Assembly (NCBI GenBank): GCA_032768795.1
Contig: CP136493.1
Span: 1,674,001-1,738,000 of the forward strand
Length of the DNA stretch: 64,000 bases
Source of the DNA: Tremella fuciformis
Taxonomy: Eukaryota; Basidiomycota; Tremellomycetes; Tremellales; Tremellaceae
Direction: 5' to 3'
Part shown: positions 10,402-20,802 of the stretch, one piece after another
Position numbering within the stretch: position 1 is the stretch's first letter
Layout of the letters: each line of letters begins with the position of its first letter
Made by a program: the position numbers and the translations under genes
The notes under the pieces: model-generated
The model's input: the letters and a program-made list of their open reading frames with translations, nothing else
Database searches by the model: none
What the model was told of the DNA's origin: nothing

Positions 10402-12104
10402 ATGCTCAACAAGACTGCAGCCGATACATCCCCGATCTCTGTGGAGTCCCCACCAGCATACGACTTTGCACCAGGCCCGTCGGTTTTGCCACCAGCCGAG
10501 GGGTCATCGTCCCATGCTCAGATATATTCGGTGCCCAAAACCAGCGCCCATCTCTTCAGCTCCCCACCGAATGCAGAGGATCTCGCAACACCACCGTCCC
10601 CGCGAGTATTGATGATCGAGACGGATACCAAGGCAAACGGACAAATCATCCTCTCCCACGACCGTAGATTGAACGACCGTGAGTTATCGATAAGTTCAAG
10701 TATGTTCGGCAGCTAATGTTTAGCCCGGACCCTCTACGACTTCTTGAGGTGGCAAGCACTGCGGATCCCGCCTGTCAAGATCCATTGCGTCGGAGCGCAT
10801 ACTGAAATACCCGAAAGAGACGAGATCGTAAACGACAATGGCACTCAACGCCACCGCAAAAAGGGCCAAATGGAGCGTGTGATCGACTTTGACTTCTTCG
10901 TAAGACTCAACATCACTCGTCTTGCATTCTTTGAAGCTGACACTTCAGATCGACCTGTCTCCTGTTGTCAAACATGAGAACAATATTGCCAACATTGCGT
11001 TGGCAACGTCACGCCAGCACGTACCCGGTCTTCGAGGTTCTCACAAGCCAACCTATGGGGCCCTTTTCGCGCCGCAGACTCGGGACGCTTCATCAAATCA
11101 GTATACCTCATTGGCTGGAGCAACTCCGCTTTCTATTGGACGCACTACAACTCGCTCAGAAAACGCTCTTTGGGAGGCTTGGGGTAAATGGAGAATGTCA
11201 AAGGGTCTGCCGGTGTTCGCGGAAATGCACGAACACTCCGATTTCTGGGACAAACACAAGGATACTCCGGCGGGTCAGCAATATCAAGCGATGAGAGATA
11301 CTCTCAATGAGGAGAATGACCCGGAGATCATTCGCGAGGCGAATTCCTGCAAGGCCCTCAAGGGGTGGTGCGAGGCCTACTGTGCGAGTCCAGGAATGCT
11401 CAAAGAGTTTACAATGGTGAAGAGTGTCTGGGGCTGGGATACCGATGCTTTGATCGCTGGTCAATCGCCAACTCATGTGCCGAAATTCAGTGCTGACGTA
11501 TAGCAATCAAAGGCGCTATCAACTCAGCGGACTACAACTCGAATGACATTCGAGTCACGCTAGACATGTCAGAGCGCCTCGTCATCGTCAAGGCAGACAA
11601 CTGGCTCAGCAGGGCGCTCAGCAATGTGGGTCCAATCTCCTTGTCACGCTCATGGCTGATAGTGAAGGCGTTCTTTTATGCGATGACATGGCTTTTCTTG
11701 GTGTACCCCATCATATGGCTTTGGAGGAGGATTTCGGCGAGGGGAGGGGGCATTTGGAGTATAGCTCGTGCTCAGTGTAAGTATGCCGCCGGTTTCGTGC
11801 CCATTGCTGAGGGCCAGACGCCTTGAAGACATACCCTCCACTTCCTGCAACTTTTCCGGGAGAGTCGCTTGAAGCAGCACAGGAACGTCTTTCACAACTT
11901 CACAAGGAGCATCCAGAAGTTCCTCGGGCGACATCGCTCTTGCCGGGCCCTCAAGGAATCCATTATCTCCTGGGCAGGAAAGAAGGGGAGTGGTTCAGGG
12001 AATGGGAGGACCGCATCCGAATGGGCGTAAGGATGCGGTACCGAGGCGAATTAAAGGGCGGCAGAGGCATTGATGAGCCGCCGCCGGATCTGGACGGCTA
12101 TTGA
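10402..12104 (+). CDS. Conserved hypothetical fungal membrane protein
   Basis: Five exons (10402-10678, 10724-10899, 10949-11459, 11504-11776, 11818-12104) join in consistent phases to give 507 aa. After a Pro/Ser-rich N-terminus comes a globular block beginning RTLYDFLRW and KIHCVGAHTE, then a Trp-rich region (LPVFAEMHEHSDFWD, CKALKGWCEAYCASPG). A strongly hydrophobic segment (AFFYAMTWLFLVYPIIWLW) probably forms one or two membrane passes in the C-terminal third. The tail is charged and ends PPPDLDGY. I have seen this layout in uncharacterised fungal proteins but know no function. An in-frame upstream start at 10336 is possible; the ATG at 10402 has the better context (CCAAAATG). Confidence 0.75.
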
Positions 12105-12746
12105 GCCTTCCCCTGCTGCCTTTGCGTTGTAACCCAGCTCCTGTGTCCGGTCATCTCGTGAGCCTTTGCTGTAATGTGGTTTCCGTCAATTATGTATCAG
12201 ATCAATTCCCATAATCGTGTCATTCGGTCGAGTCCATTCGGTCGAATGCAGTGTCAAGAGCTGCGAGGTTCAGCTGCAGGAGTCTACTTCCCGTCGGACA
12301 TTTGCGCGAGACCCCCGGCCTTCCAACAGGATCGAGCCAGCTTGAACAAGTCACCAGCCTCTCCGAAGCTTCTCGCTACATGCTTCGAAAATCGCGACGT
12401 CCGAATCAAGGGGGCTGAGAAGTCTGGACGGACTGCCGATACGTCAGACAGCTGTAGCTGTGCAGTGAAACGTTCACGCCCAAGACTACCCTTTGTCACC
12501 GCTTGGCCAAAGCTTGACCACCGCGTCAAAGGTTGCTGCTCGTTGGCAAGACAAACTGGTGTTTTCCCCATGAATCCCCGCGATGCCTGCGGAACGGCTT
12601 TTGGCGCAGAAGCATGGAAGGCAGCGCGAATCGAGGGTCTGCGACACATCACATCATCTGGTTCTTATATGTGTGGCGACTGCCATACTGAAGCAAGTCC
12701 CTCTTGTGATTGATCGACCAGCGCTTCCCATCCATACGCGCTGTCA
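12105..12746. other. Intergenic, likely promoter of the next gene
   Basis: An ATG frame of 179 codons (12174-12713) crosses this gap but is Cys/Arg/Ser-rich, overlaps an open antisense frame, and has no recognisable motif, so I do not call it. A 12-bp direct repeat (CCATTCGGTCGA-like) lies near 12225-12245. Confidence 0.4.
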
Positions 12747-15700
12747 ATGTCCGAGCGGAGAGGCCATGGGCGAGAATCAAGACCGCCTTCCGTTGCTACT
12801 TCAAGCGCAACATCTCGGCGTCCTATCTCACGATCAACAAAGAACGATGCGTTAAACACCCCTCGGAGTGGCAGCGTCGCTTCCCGCTCCAGTCGCCTTA
12901 CGTCTTATGGACAATCAGAGTCTCGCTCATCGCGTTCACGAGGAAAGTTGCCGGAGACCGAGGCCGATAAAGCCGCAGGGGAGCTTGTCGCCCAGCTGCT
13001 CGACAGGATGCAAGCGTGGGTGGAGCCTCCTAAGATACGGAGCCGAACCGAGAGTTCTTTATTCCAGTATATCACGTCGTAAGTGGTCGCAGGGTGCTAA
13101 CCTTGCTGTCTCTAAAAGCCAGGCGAGGGACACCCGATGCTGCATATCAGCAGATCGATTGGCTATTGAGAAGGATAGACAGCGAAGGGGATCGAGCAAG
13201 GCGTTTTGGCGATTCGCTTGAGACGCTCCTGGAGGCGGCGAGGTCGACGTATCAGGAAGGTACCCTTATCATGACAGCTCGCGGTCCCAGTTGTGCTGCA
13301 GAGGCACCGCCTAACCACGCACAAAGGTATGTTCAAGGAGAAGCAACGGTCTCACCTGCTGGTAGCAGTGGCTCGAGAGTCGGGAAGCGGTCGGATCGGA
13401 ATGGATCAAGCTCTACAAGACCGCCGAGCTTGGCGGGATCTCGGCCCTTTCGACCATGTGAGGTCCGATTCACTCCGTCTGGCCCTTCCTGTCAGGACGT
13501 AGACGTGCATCCTTCAGGCCTACTTCCGCTGGGTCCATGTCAAGAAGAAGATGAGCAACTCTCCACAAGTTCTTATGAAGAGGGTCCCGAAGATCGGCTT
13601 GAGGAAGAGGAGTCTGATGGGGCATATGCTGATGAGTTGAGCGTCGAGGAATACGTGGAGGATGGGGCATCGTCTGAAGGGACCGGACGCCGATATCTTG
13701 GCGGGAACGAACCAGATCAAGACCGCCAGCACATAACAGACCTCGAGGCAGAACCTTCATCGGATCCTATACCAGTGTCGGAGCCAGAGCCAGAGCCAGT
13801 GCCAAAGCCAGTGCCAGGGCCAGAATCAATGCCAGCACTACTGCCAGCACTACTACCAGAAGTACTACCGGAATTATCGCCAGAATCAGCACGCAACTTA
13901 GAGTCGGAGCCAGAGCACGAACCACAGCATGACTCAGAACACAAGTTTGAATACGAGTCAGAGCACAACTCAGAGCAAGAACTAGAGTACGGATCAGATC
14001 ATGGAAATGAGCACGGATCGCCGCCTGAAGCGCTTCGTGGGCGACCTGACCAGGTCTACGAGATTGAAGAGACGGCAGAAGATGGAGCCGCATTGCAAGG
14101 AGATGAGAAGGCCGAAAGGGAGCGCTCGGAAGCACTGCTCAGATCTGGACATGCTTCTCCGGCGTCCGGCTCAGCTTCTGGCGACGGCGACTTGGCTACT
14201 GAGGAGAGTCAAGAAGACCCGGAGTCACCAGGACCAATCCCGCCAACCATGTACATGGGTAACCTCTCGGCCTCGCCTGCTCCCACCATACGCATCGTCA
14301 GCCCAGTGCGTCCGAGCACTCCAAAAAGTGACGTGAGTCGTCATGACTCAGGTATCTCACTACCAGCACAAGACTTTGACCGGGGTCCAGCCTTGATCCC
14401 TGACAACACATCAGAAGTCCATTCCGTAGCGTCTCGTCGCTCGGCCCGTCCCTCCTTCTCTTCCTCATCGAGCGTTAGGGGGGTTCCTTCTCCTGCCTCA
14501 CACGTTTCGCCCAGGCGCTTCCAGGCTGAGACGCAAGGGAATCCGACCGATTGGCAAGCCTCGAATCCGCACATCCTGCCTGACAACTTGTCCGAGCGCT
14601 CCGTTGGCGGGTCAATCAGGTCAAAGAAGAGCTTCGGGTCTTCAGTTTCGATCGGTTCGTCAGCTTCCGTGGGTTCTCAAAGCCCCATTGATCTTCCATC
14701 GGGGCCGGTCGGCGGTCATAATCCTAATGATCCATCTCCCTCTCGATCTCATTCGCGCACTCCGATCGCTAGCCCCGCTCGAATGCTCACACCTCCTCTC
14801 GCTCGCCATCCTACTATGCCGGCCTCACCCTCTGCTCGTTCAGGTGCCAATTCGGTCCTACGGCCTGCTCGTCCCACGGACTCACAAGACAAAACATCGC
14901 GAACCCCATCACGGGCCTTCAGATCGCCAACGGTGGAGTCCTTCGACTCCTCGAGAGAGACTGTCGAGGCCGCTGAACGGGGTCCATCTGCCTCGCACGA
15001 CTCCGGGCTGCTCACAGATGCTCACTCCTCTACATTCAGTGAGTTGTCCACTCATGGTACTCAGACAGATCCATTGCAACGGCCACAATACGAGCAGAGA
15101 GGTACAAGCATACCTCGCACCCTTTTACACGCTGAGGGGACGATCTCGGATGACCGTCCCCCCGAGCGGCGAAGGCAACGGCCCCGAAATCTCGATCGAC
15201 AACCTCAGGAGTCACGGCAGCGCAGAAGACCTGCGAGGACGGACCAACGGCGAGAATCGACAAGTTCAGCACAAACAGCCAGTACGCAACGCGTGGGACC
15301 CCCGCCGCTGACTCTTGGTGCGATATTTGGGGGTCGTCGCACTTCGAGGCAGGCGACTAGGCACAGGGAACCTCCTTCTGGGCCGCAACGGTCTGCTACG
15401 ATGGAAACTATGGACGCCCGTGTCGTTCAACCCAGGCCAATAGACACTCAGACTCATCGTCAGAACTGGCCTCAGAGCCACAGAGGGTCTGCCGACTTAC
15501 AACGTCCACCTGTTGATACAGTCACTTCCCACCGGCGACATCAACGGCACCACAGTGACGTCGAGCCTTCCGAGAGTGCTCGCAGACGCAGCAACGAAAC
15601 TCGAAGTAGGCATACAGGTAGCAGCAGAGACACCGGGACGAGTCGAAGTACTGGGACGAGCCACGGCACTAGGACGAGCGGGAGTTCTGCAAGACATCGT

Positions 15701-15901
15701 GAGGAGACTGATGCCGGTACACATGCGAGACAGACGACCCATCGGAGGAATCGACGCAACGTTCACAATGACGCCGAAGTCGGAGAGATGTATCGCCGAG
15801 GACGGGAAGCAGTGCGGCGACACAGGGCCAGCAGGCGCGAAGGAGAGGCGACCTTTGGCGAGACGGTGCTGGTAGAAATGATGGCATACACCATGACATG
15901 A
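12747..15901 (+). CDS. Large, mostly disordered protein of unknown function
   Basis: Exon 1 (12747-13078) opens at ATG with an Arg/Ser-rich stretch, then a short helical block (ETEADKAAGELVAQLLDRMQ). A 44-nt intron (13079-13122, branch GCTAAC) joins it to a long frame ending at 15901. The join gives SRGTPDAAYQQIDWLLRRID and DSLETLLEAARSTYQE, a plausible small folded N-terminal domain. The remainder is low complexity: an acidic region, a Glu-Pro repeat tract near 13770-13870, a Ser-rich middle and an Arg/His/Ser/Thr-rich C-terminus. Without further introns the product is 1,036 aa. Splice-like sites at 13261 (GTACCC) and 13461 (GTGAGG) mean the region 13260-13560 may contain introns. No known domain. 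Confidence 0.6.
13771..13870 (+). repeat. Hexamer-like GAGCCA/GTGCCA repeat tract inside coding sequence
   Basis: Imperfect repeats of GAGCCA, GTGCCA and CTGCCA, encoding alternating Glu/Val/Leu and Pro residues in the acidic part of the large disordered protein. The phase preserves the reading frame, as expected for coding minisatellites that vary in length between strains. Confidence 0.6.
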
Positions 15902-16317
15902 TCGGATGACACCGCAAGCCAGAACAGGTCACCTACAGTACGCGAGTGCATGACAAGGACTCTCAGCACGACAATCTGGCCTGAAACGCAAGGTGATTGA
16001 CCTCGACCTTGTCGCTTGTCGCGCCGTTTCAATAGCAATATGTAGCATCAAATGGGTGTAGGAGCAATGCAGAAACGAGCTCCGGGCACGCACGAAAAGG
16101 GACAGTCCCCAGGGGGGAGACTCCGAGCAGTACTCCGCGCGTGTGTACATATGAAGCAGGTCCGATCATACGCTGCTGGGGGAAGGAGTCCTTACCGTGC
16201 ATGTCGCCACTCCGCTTGAAGCGACATTTGAATACCTCCTTTGACGCACGGACTCCGCCTTGGGGGCCACTCCGATGATGTAGGGTTGTGCCTGCATCGG
16301 TCTGGGCGTCTTAAGAC
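15902..16317. other. Intergenic, no gene seen
   Basis: About 400 bp between two plus-strand orphan genes. It probably contains the 3' end of one transcript and the promoter of the next. No recognisable element. Confidence 0.4.
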
Positions 16318-17208
16318 ATGTGGCTACTTGTCGTGCTGCCCAGTCCCGGCGAGCCGACTGCAGCGATGTCTGCCTCTTTCCAGGCCCCACTCCTTGCGCT
16401 GGAATACCCCTCCTTGGAAGATGAGGATTTCGATCCCGAGAATGATGGCGCTTTTTCGGACGATGGCGACACGACTGATTCGAATACTGCCATGGTCCTC
16501 TATGACACTTCCACCTTCGGTTATGGATATCACGAGAGGGGGCCAACACCGTCCCTGTTTTCGACTTTCAATAGTGAACGTCTTCATACACGTGCCTCGG
16601 CCGCGACAAGCGCATCTCCGCAGGTGTCTAGAAAAGTTCAACCCAGCACCAGGGGCAGCGGAGGCTGTTTTGCGAACTGGACGACGGTTAGCTGGGCATC
16701 GGCAGCCGATAGGTTGGTCAACAGTGCTGGTCGCCCTTACACGTCCAACTTTCTTTTGGATACCGCCAGGAAGCCTGCTGGGCCGCCGTCACCTAGCTTC
16801 GGCTCATCTGCGACCCCCTCGCCAGCAGACATGGAACTTGGGGAGCTCAGCGGATCGGACGAGTGGTCCGAGACCGAGTATGATCCTAGCATGGCTGATG
16901 CGATGAGCTCTTCTCAGCTGCCGCCTACAAACACAACCGCCTCGATGCGAACCCCTTTCTCTGGAATAGCGGCTGTCCCACCTCCTGCCCTGGATCCAGC
17001 AACTCGTCCTACAAAAAGTGTTCGCTTCGACATTCATGATGGGGACGCCTCGCACGGACGTTCCCCGCCGCCAGAAACAATCTCGGCAACGAAAGTGACT
17101 TACGGCTGGCGGAATGGGTCGTCTTTCGGTTGCAATGAGAATCCCACGTTTGCTAAAGGAAGAAAGTCTACACCCAAGGCGCCGCCTGGCAGCAAGAAGA
17201 AAAAGTGA
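16318..17208 (+). CDS. Orphan Ser/Pro-rich protein with a lysine tail
   Basis: Single ATG frame of 296 aa. The first 16 residues are hydrophobic (MWLLVVLPSPGEPTAA), but a second ATG at 16366 (MSASFQAP) may be the true start. The protein is predicted disordered: an acidic patch (YPSLEDEDFDPENDGAFSDD), Ser/Pro-rich middle, then a KSVRFDI segment that fits the RVxF docking pattern for protein phosphatase 1, and a basic tail KAPPGSKKKK. No known domain. Function unknown; the PP1 idea rests only on a short motif. Confidence 0.55.
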   Translation: MWLLVVLPSPGEPTAAMSASFQAPLLALEYPSLEDEDFDPENDGAFSDDGDTTDSNTAMVLYDTSTFGYGYHERGPTPSLFSTFNSERLHTRASAATSASPQVSRKVQPSTRGSGGCFANWTTVSWASAADRLVNSAGRPYTSNFLLDTARKPAGPPSPSFGSSATPSPADMELGELSGSDEWSETEYDPSMADAMSSSQLPPTNTTASMRTPFSGIAAVPPPALDPATRPTKSVRFDIHDGDASHGRSPPPETISATKVTYGWRNGSSFGCNENPTFAKGRKSTPKAPPGSKKKK

Positions 17209-17816
17209 TCTTGTAAAGGCCTCGCAGATTTCTGTGTAGGCGGTAGCCGCGCATATGCACGGGATTATCCAGACTGGAGATGAACCATCGGCAGAACAAA
17301 CCTTCTTTATTTAGTAATCTCATGAAAGTGCGACGTAAGCGCTGCGTCTTACAGCCAGCAGACGGCCAGACAGCTATCGCCATGCGGGCAATATACATGT
17401 GGTTGGTACATGTAGAAGCGATGGTTGATGGAATCGGACAATAGACAGCCTGTTTCTTATCGATCTCGCCTATGAAAAAGAGACCCAGCAGAAGTGCACA
17501 TGGGGCGACACTTAAAGCAGCTGTCTTTGACCGCTGCCATTCACACACATGTCTTTCTCGCTGCTATGATCCCTTGGCGCTCACCAAGGGGTGAACACCG
17601 GCAGGAGACCCGTCGCACGGGATGTCATGTTCCGGCCGGTTCTCAGACTCCCAGGCAAGTTCCAGCGGAGTTGGTCTCAGTCCCGCTGCTGAGAACGCGC
17701 GAATTTCCCACAAGGTCACACATATCACAGCGTTTCAAGTGGTCATGAGAGACAGACTCGGAACATGTATAAGTAGGCTAGTCAGCATCCGTGTGATCGA
17801 CTTGCTGTAGTTTGAC
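17209..17816. other. Intergenic, no gene seen
   Basis: About 600 bp with short frames only; presumably 3' UTR of the upstream gene and the promoter of the gene at 17817. Confidence 0.4.
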
Positions 17817-18695
17817 ATGTCGACTCACTCGTCCAGGCTGCCAATCACGATGGGTCGAGAAGCCCGAAAGCTCGATAATCTATTGTCACTGGAGGATGAC
17901 GATGGCGTTGAAGAAATACCTCCCAGCGAAATCACCTACACGGATGCAGGCACCTCTACGGGTGCCAGGGTGAAACCGAGCATCCGCCCGTGCGCAGCAA
18001 TGGGACGGTCTCAACCGCCAAAGAGCCAAGAGATTACAACAGATATAACTTACTTGTATGATCCGCCCGACGACATCGCCATGTCGCCACTTGCCACCCC
18101 TATATACACGCGTAGTTTCCATGACTCGCGCGTCACGCAGAACAGGAGATACACCGAGTCAGATTCGTGTAATTTCGCGTGGAATGGTTGGCAGACTGAT
18201 CGTCTCCTCGAGCCAGTATGGAGGGACTTGGAAGCCGAGGACCGAGCCGAGGAAGAGGCAGCAGCAGCAGCAGAGGCAAAAGCACAAGAAGAGCGGGAGG
18301 CAGCAGAACGGGAAGCATATCATCGAGCGGTGCAAAGGGCCTCGACGAACCCGGGCTACATGGACCCCTGCTTCCCAGACTCGAATTTGGACTCTATGGG
18401 TGCGCCGCCTTTTTACCCGTCGCGCGCTACTCATGCCGCCCAAATGACTACAGACTCAAGACTGAGACAACCAACCACCTCGGCTGACACGCGACCTTTT
18501 GCGGCACCAGGTAGGACCTCAGGCTTACCGCAAAGTGAAACACCAAGAGTCGCGGGCAACCGAAAGACGACACGAGGAGATACGCAGATGTCTGGTCGTA
18601 AGGAGAAGAAGAACGAGACAAAGACATTCTCCTTCAGCAAAGTGGCGGGTGGGTGGTATAAGCGCTCGATGGGTTTTGGACGAGGACTTGGGTGA
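17817..18695 (+). CDS. Orphan protein with a central Ala/Glu-rich coiled coil
   Basis: Single ATG frame of 292 aa. The middle (from WRDLEAEDRAEEEAAAAAEA through the following 30 residues) is Ala/Glu/Arg-rich and should form a helix or coiled coil. It follows a tryptophan-containing stretch NFAWNGWQTDRLLEPVW. Flanks are Ser/Thr/Pro-rich; the C-terminus is basic and ends in an aromatic/Gly motif SKVAGGWYKRSMGFGRGLG. No domain recognised. A second in-frame Met (MGREARKLDNLLSLEDDD) 11 residues in could be the start. Confidence 0.55.
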   Translation: MSTHSSRLPITMGREARKLDNLLSLEDDDGVEEIPPSEITYTDAGTSTGARVKPSIRPCAAMGRSQPPKSQEITTDITYLYDPPDDIAMSPLATPIYTRSFHDSRVTQNRRYTESDSCNFAWNGWQTDRLLEPVWRDLEAEDRAEEEAAAAAEAKAQEEREAAEREAYHRAVQRASTNPGYMDPCFPDSNLDSMGAPPFYPSRATHAAQMTTDSRLRQPTTSADTRPFAAPGRTSGLPQSETPRVAGNRKTTRGDTQMSGRKEKKNETKTFSFSKVAGGWYKRSMGFGRGLG

Positions 18696-19331
18696 TGAGG
18701 CATGACCCAAGTACAGGCGACTTCGGAACGACATCCGTAGTCTCCGTTGCTTTTGTGAGGTTTAGCACAAAGTACCTGTTAACACGGTGTACGCTTTGCT
18801 TGAGCCATTTGCCCCGGGATTTTTCCCTTCTCGCTCGATTAGAGTTTATACTGTGCATACGTACGCACGGTTCGCTTGGACCCCTTCTTACCGGCTCCAG
18901 CAAGTTTTGTACCGCGGGCGGGCGTTTTCATTTAAGCCAGATGAGAGCATGACGGTGGCACTATACCGACGGTTACACATTGTGAAAGGCTGGTCTGGGC
19001 CGGTCTGAGCGCAACCGAGACAAGCCCATGTTTCGCATGCCCGAAGGCTTCGCTGGCATCGCTTCTGACTCCTGCAGGCCCTCCGCCGTGGCCGTGAAGC
19101 CCCAATCTTCCTCCTTTATATAGGCCTGCTGAGGGCAAATAAACGATGCCCGACCTCTTCAATAGTAGGCCAGAGCTCCTTCCAGGAGCGCCTAGCGACT
19201 TTTGGTTGCAGCCTCTCTTGGGACTCCCTGATAATGTATAAGAGGGAGAATCGAGACTGCGTTCTCCCTTCCTCGCCACCTCTCACACTGATCACTGGCT
19301 CATATAGTCAAGAGGATCCCCTGCCATAGTC
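18696..19331. other. Intergenic, upstream region of the next orphan gene
   Basis: About 640 bp without a supported gene. It holds two TATA-like sequences, TTTATATAGG near 19115 and TGTATAAGAG near 19236; the second is well placed for the gene starting at 19332. Confidence 0.45.
19237..19242 (+). promoter_or_regulatory. Possible TATA box for the gene at 19332
   Basis: TATAAG lies about 90 bp upstream of the ATG, a usual distance for a fungal core promoter. Based on sequence and position only. Confidence 0.35.
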
Positions 19332-20611
19332 ATGCTGCACATTCCCAACACCGAGGGACGTCGGCATGCCGACTCATCGTCTGCCTCAAGAACTGGGCGA
19401 CCTCCTCACAACGGCCAGTCCCACGTAGAGCTTGAAGGGGCCGCGAATCCTCATCCTAGTCAGCCCTCGTACGAGATCCTCGAAAAAGTCTATCTGAACG
19501 GTTGGGGCCAGCGCGTCGTAGGTTGGTGTCCAGGAGACTGGCTCCTGGCGAATGCCAGAAACCATGGCTGGGACGAAGATTACTGTCGTGTATGTCTTAG
19601 TCACCTGCGGACACAGTACCGTGAGCCTCCTCCCACGAACGAAGACGACTTCATCGAAGTCACAGAACCAGTCATTCCCGGTCCGACAGCACAACGACAA
19701 GTTCCCCATGATGACACGACAGTGGACCTGGAGCGGACTGCCACGACACTGGCGGTATTTGTCGACCCCGATTCGGATCGGTCCGAAGCAGATATAGGCT
19801 TCCGGAAGAAAATACCACTTGGGTCAGCCCGTGACTCTTAAAAATGCACAGAGAGCTGCTGACATTCAGCACCATACCGAGACATGCGACCGATGGCTTG
19901 CTCTCGGAAGTCGAGCGCCAGGATAGGGGCCGTTTCGATGCCATCCAGAGCATCCTCGCTGAAAACCGCCCAGTTCACACGAGCACTGCGCCGGATTTCA
20001 CTCGCCCGCGGCTCAGTCCTGAGCCCAGTGAATCAGGCACTTCCTCCAATGACAGCAGCCCGGTCACTAGCAGCAGCCCGGTCACGCGCAACGATGATCC
20101 GCCTACTCCCTCAGCCGCTCCTCCGATTATCATCAATGTCCCCAAGCCGCCCAGTTCTCGTGGATCGAGTCGATCCCGCTCCTCACACCGTCGCTCTGTC
20201 AGCACGAGTGGACTGGTGCTCGTCAGAGACAAACGGAGCCCAAGCACAGCGAGAGTGATGAGCCGCCCAACGACCCCGACCCGAGAGTCAAGATCCCGTC
20301 TCTCGCCGCCGCACAGACCGGCCACGCCATCGAGACTGTCCCATGTCAGTCGTACGAACAGTCCAGAGCGCGGGACAGTCATCAAAAGGACCAAGACGAC
20401 CGTGCTCGATCCCAAAAGCCATACGGCTACGGTTCACAGGACAGAGAGCTGGGGACCATCTCAATTCTCTACAAGCCACACTACCCACCGCCACGCCAAT
20501 GCAGTCGATCCGCAGGGTTCCAACGCTTTGGGGTCGAAGGGTAGGAACCCGACGCGTCTCAAGCAGACTACGACCAGCACTGGCAAGAAACGGACTGAGT
20601 TCTTTCTTTGA
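19332..20611 (+). CDS. Orphan protein, folded N-terminus plus Ser/Arg/Thr-rich tail
   Basis: Two exons (19332-19822 and 19870-20611) joined by a 47-nt intron with a GCTGAC branch point in phase 2, giving 410 aa. Splicing restores ...KKIPLG to TIPRHATDGLLSEVERQD. The N-terminal part has a compact block with aromatic and Cys residues (VYLNGWGQRVVGWCPGDWLL, then GWDEDYCRVCLSHLRTQY). The rest is Ser/Thr/Pro/Arg-rich with many SP/TP sites (RPTTPTRESRSRLSPPHR), which would suit CDK/MAPK phosphorylation. No known domain. Converges on the SANT-domain gene. Confidence 0.65.
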
Positions 20612-20802
20612 GGCGCTGCTTGACCTGCGGCTTGCCTCTGCTTGGCCGGAGATCCTGTCCCGTGTCATCCAAGCATCGTGTGAATTTCCAGTACCATATC
20701 CATACATCATGTGCGGTGTGCACCATACGCCCTGTGAATATGAGCATGCTGTACTGAAGAGCCAGGAATGTGATTAGATATGTCACATCAAGTCATGCAT
20801 CA

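Noticed and set aside
12174..12713. ATG open frame of 179 codons, plus strand
   Set aside because: Cys/Arg/Ser-rich with no motif, overlaps an equally open antisense frame, and ends just before a better-supported gene start.
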